From: Drouetiella hepatica Uher 2000/2452
GTDB lineage: Bacteria; Cyanobacteriota; Cyanobacteriia; Elainellales; Elainellaceae
Direction of reading: 5' to 3'
Assembly (NCBI GenBank): GCA_019359505.1
Contig: JAHHHD010000016.1
Location: 55,964 to 119,963, forward strand
Length of the DNA stretch: 64,000 nt
The first letter of the stretch is position 1. Each line of letters starts with the position of its first letter. The notes beneath the pieces were generated by a model. It was not told the origin of the DNA. It worked only from the letters and a program-made list of their open reading frames with translations, and made no database searches. Positions 18,171 to 26,155 of this stretch are shown piece after piece. The translations under genes were made by a program, and so were the position numbers.

Positions 18171-18830
18171 ATGACCATGGACGCGCAGATAACCGATCAG
18201 CCTACCGAAAGCTATCAAGGACAGTTTGGAGAATTTACGATTACGGATGGCGATCGCCAAGGGGTAAAAGTTTACCGAGGGGGTCTGCTGGTGGCGGCTC
18301 TGAGTTTTGCGATCGGTACGGCACTGGTTTTCTGGCAAGGAAGCAATCCCAAGGTGCTAGTGGCGCTAACTCCGTTGTATACGCTGTTTGCTGGAGCGCT
18401 GGCGGTTAGCTTGCTCACTATCCATATTTATATGGGATTACTGCATCGGGCGCTTCAGATATTTTGGGTAATTGGGGCGATCGCGGCAATTAGCGTCGCT
18501 CATCTGAATCCAGAACCCTTTGCCCTGACGGTGTATCAGCAGCCGCTGACGATTTTGGGCATTGGCTTTACCTTTGCGGCACTGACCGGAATTTTCTTCA
18601 AGGAAGCTTTTTGTTTTAATCGCCTGGAAACCAAATTCCTTACCTTCATTGTCCCTGCGCTCTTGCTAGGACACTTGACGGGACTTTTGCCGATCGCTCT
18701 AGGAAAAGGGCTGCTGGCGGCATGGGCAATTTTGTTTATGGTGTTTGCCCTGCGGAAAACAGTGCAGGCTATCCCTGATGACATTGGGGACAAGAGCGTG
18801 TTTGAGTATCTCAAGCATCAGCGCCCTTAG
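18171..18830 (+). CDS. DUF2301 family integral membrane protein
   Basis: Cyanobacterial and plastid membrane protein of unknown function. From the ATG at 18171 it is 219 residues: a 40-residue hydrophilic N-terminus ending in DGDRQGVKVYRGG, then about seven hydrophobic segments, with a conserved GIFFKEAFCFNRLETKFL loop between them and a soluble tail (IPDDIGDKSVFEYLKH). The frame extends upstream to 18075 through the 15-bp repeats, but that stretch is repetitive and lacks a ribosome binding site. Family assignment is by pattern recall. Confidence 0.8.
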   Translation: MTMDAQITDQPTESYQGQFGEFTITDGDRQGVKVYRGGLLVAALSFAIGTALVFWQGSNPKVLVALTPLYTLFAGALAVSLLTIHIYMGLLHRALQIFWVIGAIAAISVAHLNPEPFALTVYQQPLTILGIGFTFAALTGIFFKEAFCFNRLETKFLTFIVPALLLGHLTGLLPIALGKGLLAAWAILFMVFALRKTVQAIPDDIGDKSVFEYLKHQRP

Positions 18831-18977
18831 GAATGAGTTCGTCTGCTTCGTTTACAGGTAGTGGCAGTCTGGAGATCCCTCATTGGTCGTCAGGGTAACA
18901 TTTCTCGAAGGTAGTTAGCGTTATCGAGTATCAAATCAGGGCTAAGATGCAGTCGATTTAGGAAATTTCTGTCGCTG

Positions 18978-19568
18978 ATGATTATTTGGTTGAACGGAGC
19001 CTTTGGTATTGGCAAAACCCAGACCGCCTTCGAGCTACACAGCCGAATCTCTGATAGCTTCATATTTGACCCTGAGCAAATTGGCTTTTTCCTCCGGAAG
19101 ATTGTACCGTCAGAAATCTATGTAGGAGACTTCCAAAATCATCAGATATGGCGCGAGTATACCCATCAAGGATTGCAATACGTTGCTGAGAATTTTGCCG
19201 GAACAATCATTGTTCCAATGACTGTTACTGATCCTCTTTACTACGATCAAACTGTGGGTGCGTTGAGACGCGGGGGGTTGCAGGTGCATCATTTCACTTT
19301 GCTTGCTTCTCGTGAGACAGTTCTTCGTCGATTACGGCGACGTGGTGATGGCAGCAATTCTTGGAATGCACATCAACTTGACCGATGCTTGAAATTATTA
19401 TTAGATGAAAAATTCGCAGTTCATCTCAATACGGAAGAAAAAACAATTGAGGCGGTTGCAGAAGAAATTGCTCATCACGCAGGTCTTGAACTCAAACCTC
19501 CAACTTGGCATCCAATCTTACGTCCTTTGAAGCGGCTGGTCGTGCAAATACGCCATATCCGCTTGTAA
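18978..19568 (+). CDS. TmrB-like P-loop ATP-binding protein
   Basis: A 196-residue P-loop protein with Walker A GAFGIGKT at residues 7-14 and a Walker-B-like IIVPMTV segment near 75-81. The closest relatives I recognise are TmrB, the Bacillus tunicamycin-resistance ATP-binding protein, and related small kinases. A basic patch (RRLRRRGDG) near 115 suits a lid. No drug-resistance role can be claimed. It stands alone, with longer flanking spacers (147 and 320 bases) and fewer HIP1 sites than its neighbours, so it may be acquired. Confidence 0.75.
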   Translation: MIIWLNGAFGIGKTQTAFELHSRISDSFIFDPEQIGFFLRKIVPSEIYVGDFQNHQIWREYTHQGLQYVAENFAGTIIVPMTVTDPLYYDQTVGALRRGGLQVHHFTLLASRETVLRRLRRRGDGSNSWNAHQLDRCLKLLLDEKFAVHLNTEEKTIEAVAEEIAHHAGLELKPPTWHPILRPLKRLVVQIRHIRL

Positions 19569-19888
19569 TTGGTTGATCGTAGCGATCGCCGTCGAACAGG
19601 TCGATGAAGCAGACTGTTGGTAGAACTTGGTGGTGCTGCGAAGGTTATTTACCGCCGTTTATCTTAGTCATTAGCTTGAAAAGCTTTGTATAGAAAGCAA
19701 CCTACAACTTCTGCTGACTGCTCCACAGACTAGAAAACTATTCAGTAGGCTTCTAGAACACACATGAAAATAGCTAACAACAGGGATATCTTTCTGTCCA
19801 AATATCTTTTTACCCTCCTTCTCTAGAAGGATAGCTCTACATACTTGTTTCGTTAAAGTACGGGGGATGTATCTAGTAATCAAATATT
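19569..19888. other. Intergenic region before the rhodanese-like gene
   Basis: AT-richer than its surroundings. A 70-codon frame on the minus strand (19671-19883) has no ribosome binding site and is not accepted. No repeat or RNA gene was recognised; it must contain the promoter of the rhodanese-like gene. Confidence 0.45.
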
Positions 19889-20380
19889 ATGGCAATTGAA
19901 GATGCGATTGCAGCTGCTAAAGATAAGCTGCCAGATATCACTCCTACGCCTCCTGCTTTTCACAGTCAAGCAACTGCCCATGAGCTTAAATCCCGTCTTA
20001 ACTGGGGAGAGCCAGGGTTAACGATTCTGGATGTACGTAGCCATGAAGCTTTTGGCGATCGCCGCATCATGGGCGCTATGAATATGCAGCTAGATGAATT
20101 GCCCCAGGCGGCTCAGAGTTTAGCATCAAACCGAGACATTTATGTGTATGGCGAAAATGACGAAGAGTCTGCGACCGCAGCAACTCGCCTACGTGATGCA
20201 GGGTTTGTAAAGGTAGCAGAACTGAAGGGTGGTCTTGCAGCTTGGCAAGAAATTGATGGTTCTGTAGAAGGAATCGCTACTAACGAAAATCCGGGTTCAG
20301 ATGCTTATAATGTTGGCTCTCGTCTAACGGCATTCAGCCAAGAAAAGGAAAAAGAGCAGCGCATGGAACAGCAGAAGTAG
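19889..20380 (+). CDS. Rhodanese-like domain protein lacking the catalytic cysteine
   Basis: A 163-residue protein with one rhodanese fold at about residues 30-130, identified by LTILDVRSHEAFGDRRIMGAMN and the closing GGLAAWQEI. Active rhodaneses have a Cys-containing loop after the IYVYC-type strand; here the strand reads DIYVYGENDEES, with Gly at the Cys position and no Cys anywhere in the protein. Sulfur transfer is therefore not expected and a binding or regulatory role is more likely. The N-terminal 25 and C-terminal 30 residues are hydrophilic; the tail is rich in Glu, Lys and Gln. Cyanobacteria have several such inactive members. Confidence 0.88.
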   Translation: MAIEDAIAAAKDKLPDITPTPPAFHSQATAHELKSRLNWGEPGLTILDVRSHEAFGDRRIMGAMNMQLDELPQAAQSLASNRDIYVYGENDEESATAATRLRDAGFVKVAELKGGLAAWQEIDGSVEGIATNENPGSDAYNVGSRLTAFSQEKEKEQRMEQQK

Positions 20381-20476
20381 GTCTTTTGTTATTTCAATTT
20401 ACGTAGCTTTCGAGCCAGCTTTTGAGGTAAAAGCCTATGCCCTTTTCGGGGTGTAGGCTATCTGGTCTTAGACGCT

Positions 20477-21055
20477 CTATAGTCGCAGCAAAGGCTGAAG
20501 TTCTTGTGGCTCCAGTTCGCGCCATTCTCCAGGCTGTAGCTCTGCTAAGTGAAGGTGAGCGATTGCCACCCTAACTAATCTCAAAGTTGGAAAGCCAACC
20601 GCAGCGGTCATCCGCCGCACCTGACGATTTTTTCCTTCTGTTAAAGTCAGTTCAACCCAAGCAGTCGGTATCGATTTACGAAACCGAATGGGCGGATTGC
20701 GAGGCGGTAGATCAGGTGGTGGCAAGACTTTTACCTGAGCAGGGCGAGTGCGATAGTCTTGAATCCACACGCCCTGACGGAGTTGATCCAAAGCTGCGTC
20801 ATCAGGAATATTTTCTACCTGCACCCAGTAGGTGCGCGGGTGCTGAAATCTTGGATCGCTGAGCTGATGCTGGATGCGACCGTTATTAGTTAGCAAAAGT
20901 AATCCCTCACTATCCCGATCGAGTCTTCCAACCGGATACACATCTGGAACCGAAATGTAGTCTTTTAGAGTTCGGCGCTGACTCTCAGATTTTTCGTCGG
21001 TAAACTGTGAGAGAACATCATAAGGTTTGTAAAATAGAAGAAAGCGATCGGGCAT
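20477..21055 (-). CDS. rRNA pseudouridine synthase, RsuA/RluE family
   Basis: A 192-residue pseudouridine synthase without an S4 domain. The catalytic Asp is in the [14 protein letters not shown] motif near residue 45; the family-typical [11 protein letters not shown] start and the terminal GKNRQVRRM motif are present. Length and lack of S4 match E. coli RluE (23S U2457), though cyanobacterial specificity is untested. A 200-base AT-rich spacer separates it from the next gene. Confidence 0.9.
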   Translation of the reverse strand: MPDRFLLFYKPYDVLSQFTDEKSESQRRTLKDYISVPDVYPVGRLDRDSEGLLLLTNNGRIQHQLSDPRFQHPRTYWVQVENIPDDAALDQLRQGVWIQDYRTRPAQVKVLPPPDLPPRNPPIRFRKSIPTAWVELTLTEGKNRQVRRMTAAVGFPTLRLVRVAIAHLHLAELQPGEWRELEPQELQPLLRL

Positions 21056-21315
21056 ATCGTCAAGATAGAAAAAGAATATAAGGGTAGATTCAACCTTAAT
21101 TGAAGAGATGATTCAAGAAAGGGGGAAGCTGAAGTTAAAAATTTAATGCCAAAGTGAACAAAACCTATTGTTCTTTAGGCCGCATCTTAGAAACATTGTC
21201 TCGTAAAGAAATATTGCGACTTATTTAAAAAAATTTAGATAAGCTCTCTGTATATTTATTTTTATGCCTGACTTAATGTAAAACACTAATAAGCATATTG
21301 CTGAGGAAACGTTTT

Positions 21316-21624
21316 ATGGATATGAGAAAGTACCGGGTTGCTTGCACACTTACTTTCGGGGATATTTACGGTCAAATCATTATTTGGTTAGTCGTCCTAT
21401 TCATTAGTTTGGCAGCTGCAATGGCACTCATGGGAGCCAGCCGTCCAATCTATGCTCTAGCGACTGTAGGGCTAATCTTGGTGCTATCTCTACCCTTCCT
21501 GCTATTTGCTTTCGTAACAACGCTGCTCAACCATATTGAGCTAGTCACAGTTGATCCGGCGCTCGAAGCTAGGAAAAGTCCGGCTCAAGCCCTTGCTCAA
21601 AACACAGCCCAAGCTGCTGGCTAG
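21316..21624 (+). CDS. Small two-helix membrane protein of unknown function
   Basis: A 102-residue protein with two hydrophobic helices (about residues 20-40 and 45-70) separated by a short GASRP turn, followed by a hydrophilic tail rich in Ala and Gln. It begins at the ATG at 21316 with GAGG 9 bases upstream; an upstream TTG at 21298 is less likely. No domain is recognised. A tail of this type after a paired-helix anchor could mediate complex assembly, but that is guesswork. It stands alone. Confidence 0.65.
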   Translation: MDMRKYRVACTLTFGDIYGQIIIWLVVLFISLAAAMALMGASRPIYALATVGLILVLSLPFLLFAFVTTLLNHIELVTVDPALEARKSPAQALAQNTAQAAG

Positions 21625-21660
21625 CTAGCTTTAGTAGATCGCAGAGTCTTCCTATTTTTC

Positions 21661-21743
21661 CTAAAGGCTGGATTTCAAAGGCGTTCCGCGCCTTTGAAAT
21701 CCAGCCTTTAGGGTTTTGTGGCACGCGCTACAAAACCCTAAAT
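21661..21743. repeat. Two adjacent long hairpins
   Basis: A perfect 23-bp inverted repeat (21661-21683 with 21689-21711, 5-nt loop) is followed by a 14-bp stem (TAGGGTTTTGTGGC against GCTACAAAACCCTA, one G-T pair). Both lie downstream of the small membrane protein gene. The long perfect stems look more like a mobile palindromic element than a simple terminator. Confidence 0.75.
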
Positions 21744-21867
21744 TGCAATCTACTGAGCTTTCTAAATCTCTGAGGACGAACTAACGCGATCTGCAACTTG
21801 GTCTGAAAGTCTTGTAGGATGTCCATCCTGCCTGCCCCACATGAATCAGGAGCTTTAGAAATTGTGT

Positions 21868-21938
21868 AGCAACCGCCAAGGCGGTAAGGACGGGGACATT
21901 TAGGGTGGGGCGCTTCGCGCCCCACCCTAAATGTCCTA
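21868..21938. repeat. Dispersed hairpin element, copy 1
   Basis: Two modules: a small palindrome around AACCGCCAAGGCGGT (from about 21870), then a 20-bp perfect stem with a TTC loop (21894-21913 with 21917-21936) built on ACATTTAGGGTGGGG. The same two modules recur at 36120-36190 and, in reverse orientation, at 54394-54462. Confidence 0.85.
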
Positions 21939-22064
21939 AGCAAACTAGCAACAGCTACATAGATTCGGGATCAGGTCAGCGCAACCTTACTTCTTAATAA
22001 AGTTTGGATGAACCCTTAAGGAGTTTGGGCATAATGAGGTTGCAAGTTTATATGTGGATGACTC

Positions 22065-22823
22065 ATGACATCCGAATCTTTTCTGACGATCGCAGATCAA
22101 CCCATTTCAATGGGGCAAGTGTTCAGGTATCTACAGGCAAATGGTAAGTTAGACGGGTTTATTGGCGATATTGTCCGTCAGTTTGTGATCGAGCAAGAAC
22201 TGCAATCCCAGGTCAATTTCAGCATTGGTTCAGCGGTCGTTGAGCAAGCCGTGATCGACTTCCGGCTGCAAAACCAGTTGACTGACCCCAAGCAATTTCA
22301 AGACTGGCTAACCAGCAACAGTTTAACCTATGAAGCCTTTCATGCTCAGCTTGGCATGACTTTCCGCCTAAAAAACCTAAAAAACAACGTGACTGAGGCT
22401 CGCCTGCCAGAATACTTTATTGAGCGCAAGGTCTATCTCGATCGCGTCGTTATTTCTCGAATTATCGTTAACGAGAAGGAACTTGCAGACGAATTAAAAA
22501 GTCAGCTTCAGGAAGGAGCTAGCTTTGATCAGCTCGCCAAAGAGTACTCCATCACCGACGATCGGATTATGAATGGCATGGTGGGTCCAGTCAGCCGCGG
22601 CACGATGCCAGATATGCTGCGAGCCGCAGTTGATATGGCAAATCCAGGTGAAATCGTTGGACCTTTGGGTTTAGACGATCGCTGGGGGCTATTCCGAGTC
22701 GAGGCATTTCTGCCTGCTGCTTTGGATGACCCACAGGTGAGACAGGCTCTACAAGATGAGCTGTTTGAACACTGGCTAGCTGAGAAAATGCAGAACCTCC
22801 CCATCAAAATCCAAGTTGACTAA
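22065..22823 (+). CDS. Parvulin-type peptidyl-prolyl isomerase of a secretion cluster
   Basis: A 252-residue PpiC/SurA-like protein without a signal peptide, with a long N-terminal helical region (residues 1-120, LQANGKLDGFIGDIVRQF type) and a parvulin domain at about 125-215 (VVISRIIV, GASFDQLAKEYS, GNMVGPVSRGTMP-like core, GEIVGPLGLDDRWGLFRVE). Such proteins commonly sit directly before HlyB-type exporters in cyanobacteria and are thought to keep the substrate foldable. The exporter gene starts 10 bases after its stop, which supports cotranscription. Confidence 0.88.
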   Translation: MTSESFLTIADQPISMGQVFRYLQANGKLDGFIGDIVRQFVIEQELQSQVNFSIGSAVVEQAVIDFRLQNQLTDPKQFQDWLTSNSLTYEAFHAQLGMTFRLKNLKNNVTEARLPEYFIERKVYLDRVVISRIIVNEKELADELKSQLQEGASFDQLAKEYSITDDRIMNGMVGPVSRGTMPDMLRAAVDMANPGEIVGPLGLDDRWGLFRVEAFLPAALDDPQVRQALQDELFEHWLAEKMQNLPIKIQVD

Positions 22824-22832
22824 TCATCTACC

Positions 22833-25358
22833 ATGACTCAAGCCCTTCCCATCAGCATTAACTGGGATGCCCCTCCCTTCAGCTGGTTAAAGCCAGAGCA
22901 GCAGTTTCGGATCAAATCTCAGGGAAAATCCCGCAGCTTTGCGCTGGGGGAGGTGATTTGGTCAACTGAGACTCCAGGGGGTCACTATCTCGTGGTTTCA
23001 GGTAACGTGCGGCTAGTTCCTACCGAAGGGGATGCGGTGCGGCTGAAGGAGGGCGACTGGTTTGGTGATGCCCTAGAGTTGTCGGATGCCTGGAAGGCGA
23101 GGGCTGCTAGCAAGGAAGTAATCTTGCTGGAGTGGTCGGATACAGAGTGGTCGGCAGTCGCCTCACCGGAGATGAAGCAGTTTTGGTCATCGGTGCGATC
23201 GCGCTATCAGCCCAATTTCTCCACTGCGCCCCAACCTGTCTCTGGCTATCCTTTCGTTTCAGGACTCAATACGGCAGCGGCTTGCCTAACTATGCTGGCA
23301 CAGCGGCTAGAAACCCCCGTCCAGCTCGAATGGGTACAGCGGCAGCTCCGGGGACAGCGACCTAAGGATTTGGTCAGTGCCGGGGAAAAAGTTGGCTTAC
23401 AAATGCGGCGATTGCTGGTAGGCAACTGGCAAGATTTTCGGCAAATCACCTTTCCGGCAATGCTCCAGTGGCAGCAAGCCGGACATTGGGTAGTTGCTTA
23501 TGGAATTAGGGGCGATCGCTTGATCATTGGCGACCCCATGAACCCTAGCCAAACCTGCGAGAGCATTCCGCGTCAGTTGGTAGAGCAATCTTGGGACGGT
23601 CAGCTCTGGCAGGTGGATCTGATTCAAAAACAGGAGAAATTTAACCTCACCTGGTTTTTACCCGCGGTTTGGAAATTCCGCAATCTGCTGGGTGAAGTAC
23701 TGCTTGCCTCCTTCACCCTTCAGCTTTTAGGCTTGGGTTCTCCCATCATTACCCAGGTGATTATCGACAAGGTGATGGTGCAAGAGAGTCTGCCGACGCT
23801 GGATGTGATGGCGATCGCTCTCCTGGGAACCGCCGTTTTTGAGGGCGCGCTGGGCATCTTACGGATGTTCATTTTCACCCACACTACCAATCGGCTTGAT
23901 ATGGCGCTCTCGGCGCAGCTATTCCGGCATTTGCTGCGGCTGCCCCTGTCCTACTTTGAGGCGCGCCGAGTCGGAGACACCGTGGCGCGGGTGCAGGAAC
24001 TCGAAGAAATCCGCCAGTTTCTTACCAGTACGGCGTTGACTGTGGTGCTAGACAGCATCTTCTCGGTAGTCTACCTGGTGATGATGGCGTACTACAACAT
24101 TCAGCTTACGGGTGTGGCTCTAGCGGTAATTCCCATGTTCGCCATCCTGACGCTGATTGCCACGCCGATCCTCAGAACCTGGCTGAACGAAACCTTTAAT
24201 CGAAGCGCCGACAGCCAATCTTTTCTCGTAGAAACCATCACCGGAATTCATTCGGTGAAAGCCCATGCCGCCGAAAAAACCACCCGCGATCGCTGGGAAG
24301 GTCTTTACGCGCGCTTCATTCGCACGGGCTTCAAGGCATCTACTACAGCGAATATCAGCAACCACATTGGCGACTTTCTCACCAGTATCTCGGCGCTGCT
24401 GATTCTCTGGTTTGGGGCACAGTTAGTGATTAAGCAGCAGTTGACGATCGGGCAACTTGTGGCGTTCCAGATGCTTTCTGGACGGGTGACGGGGCCGCTA
24501 CTACGCCTGATTCAGCTTTGGCAAACGCTCCAGGAGGTGTTGTTGGCGGTCGATCGCATTGGTGACATCCTCAACGTTGCCCCTGAGGCAGAACCCGGTA
24601 CTGGGCTAACTTTGCCGCCTTTAAGAGGTCAGGTAGCGTTCGATCAAATCGTCTTCCGCTATAACGAAGAGCAGGAGCCGATTTTGCGCGGCGTGTCCTT
24701 CAATGCTGACCCCGGTATGTTTGTCGGCATTGTCGGGCGTAGCGGATCGGGCAAAAGCACTCTCTCTAAGCTCATTCAGAGGCTTTACCAGGCAGAATCA
24801 GGGCGGATCTTGATTGATGGCTTTGACATTAAGAGTGCTGATCTGGCTTCCCTGCGACCGCAAATTGCCGTGGTACTGCAAGAAGATTTCCTGTTTAACG
24901 GCTCGGTGCTAGAGAACATCACCTTCGGCAATCCAGATGTGTCACCAGAGCAGGTCATCGAGGCAGCGCGGATGGCAGTTGCCCATGACTTCATTTGCGA
25001 TCTGCCCCATGGCTACGAAACCAATGTGGGCGAACGTGGCACCTCGCTTTCGGGCGGTCAGCGGCAGCGGATTACCCTGGCACGGCTGTTCCTATCCGAT
25101 GCGCCGATTTTGATTTTGGATGAGGCCACTAGCCACCTGGATGCTGAAACGGAACAGCAGGTACTAGAAAATCTCAAGCGCATTTCTCAAGATCGGACGA
25201 TGTTCTTGATTGCTCACCGCTTTGCGCCTCTCAAAAAAGCGGATCTAATTCTGACGATGGAGAAGGGCGTTATTGTCGAGCGCGGCACCCATGATGGGTT
25301 GCTTAATCAAAAGGGGCTGTATTGGTCGCTATATCAGCGGCAGCAAGCATCCGTTTAG
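22833..25358 (+). CDS. Type I secretion ABC exporter with degenerate C39 domain (HlyB-like)
   Basis: An 841-residue inner-membrane exporter. Residues about 1-130 resemble a cyclic-nucleotide-binding (cupin) fold, 140-265 form a C39-peptidase-like domain, 285-570 the transmembrane domain, and 600-841 the ATPase with Walker A GRSGSGKST (about 636-644), signature LSGGQRQR (739-746) and Walker B ILILDEAT. In the C39-like domain the catalytic Cys is replaced: the family core (D/E)CGAAC reads N-T147-AAAC, while His218 and Asp234 are kept. It should therefore bind but not cleave its substrate, as HlyB does. The cargo is probably a C-terminally addressed protein. No HlyD adaptor gene is adjacent, which is unusual. 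Confidence 0.9.
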   Translation: MTQALPISINWDAPPFSWLKPEQQFRIKSQGKSRSFALGEVIWSTETPGGHYLVVSGNVRLVPTEGDAVRLKEGDWFGDALELSDAWKARAASKEVILLEWSDTEWSAVASPEMKQFWSSVRSRYQPNFSTAPQPVSGYPFVSGLNTAAACLTMLAQRLETPVQLEWVQRQLRGQRPKDLVSAGEKVGLQMRRLLVGNWQDFRQITFPAMLQWQQAGHWVVAYGIRGDRLIIGDPMNPSQTCESIPRQLVEQSWDGQLWQVDLIQKQEKFNLTWFLPAVWKFRNLLGEVLLASFTLQLLGLGSPIITQVIIDKVMVQESLPTLDVMAIALLGTAVFEGALGILRMFIFTHTTNRLDMALSAQLFRHLLRLPLSYFEARRVGDTVARVQELEEIRQFLTSTALTVVLDSIFSVVYLVMMAYYNIQLTGVALAVIPMFAILTLIATPILRTWLNETFNRSADSQSFLVETITGIHSVKAHAAEKTTRDRWEGLYARFIRTGFKASTTANISNHIGDFLTSISALLILWFGAQLVIKQQLTIGQLVAFQMLSGRVTGPLLRLIQLWQTLQEVLLAVDRIGDILNVAPEAEPGTGLTLPPLRGQVAFDQIVFRYNEEQEPILRGVSFNADPGMFVGIVGRSGSGKSTLSKLIQRLYQAESGRILIDGFDIKSADLASLRPQIAVVLQEDFLFNGSVLENITFGNPDVSPEQVIEAARMAVAHDFICDLPHGYETNVGERGTSLSGGQRQRITLARLFLSDAPILILDEATSHLDAETEQQVLENLKRISQDRTMFLIAHRFAPLKKADLILTMEKGVIVERGTHDGLLNQKGLYWSLYQRQQASV

Positions 25359-26155
25359 AGAGATTTTAGGAAATTTTAGAGAGATAAAATTTATCCTAAA
25401 TTTACATTTGAATCAGCCATCTTCCTGGCAGGTGGCTGATTCTGCATACGCAGAAGGACTGAAAAGCCTCTGCCCAGAGAGTTTCAAATAGACTGTAAGA
25501 AACTGCGCTCTACAAAATGATTACAGCGCTACAAAGTTTGTCGAGAAACTTTACCAGGAATTTACTTAGTAACTTATTCAAATTAATCTTCAGTAAGTTC
25601 ACGGCTTTTTTTTACGAACTTTTCTAGCTTTGCTTCAAGCTATACGTAAAGCTGCTTAGCGCTGTGGGATGGCTTCTGCTGCAAAGCAGAGGTTGGATGC
25701 ACAGTGGCTCAGCGGCTCAGCTTTTGAGAGCGATCGCCCTAGATTACTTGATTAGCGCAATTGAGCGGTGTGTCTACCTAGGAGTGCATGAGGAGATATT
25801 CATTGAAAGTGCTGAAAACTTGTATCAATTTTAATAACGGCGTAGTCAACAATGACTCGATCACGCACCCTGACAGCCTGTTCTCCATTCTTCATAGCAA
25901 TAGCTATTTGAAGCGCATTTGAAGCGCTTGGCTGTCAGGCAAAAAGCATTCATTCCTGGAAGACTTTTCTTTGTTTAATTGCTTCAGCGGCTGAGGTTAC
26001 CTAACTCATCTTCATAATGGCGTGTCTGTTAAGTGCTGTAGATGAATTCTCATCAACTTGCGGCACTAGCAGTTTGAGCCAATAGTTTGGGCGAAATCTT
26101 CAAGCCGACGTGCCTCTACCTCAATTTCATTCCAACCTTTACAAACAGCTAAACC
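25359..26155. other. Long intergenic region between exporter and lectin-like gene
   Basis: 797 bases without an acceptable gene. It holds a hairpin after the exporter (25410-25442, 10-bp perfect stem) and a widely spaced inverted repeat CCTGACAGCC (25869-25878) with GGCTGTCAGG (25930-25939), next to a doubled TTGAAGCGC (25918-25938). The promoter of the next gene is expected here. A 72-codon frame overlapping the exporter end is not accepted. Confidence 0.55.
25410..25442 (+). terminator. Hairpin after the HlyB-like gene
   Basis: GAATCAGCCA (25410-25419) pairs perfectly with TGGCTGATTC (25433-25442) across a 13-nt loop. There is no T-run after it, so it may be a processing or stabilising hairpin rather than an intrinsic terminator. 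Confidence 0.4.

Larger units (their letters stand above)
21625..22064. other. Intergenic region rich in inverted repeats
   Basis: Contains three separate long hairpins (21661-21711, 21706-21743 and 21894-21936), the last belonging to the dispersed hairpin family also found at 36 and 54 kb. The remaining sequence has no coding frame. The promoter of the parvulin gene must lie in the last 100 bases. Confidence 0.7.
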
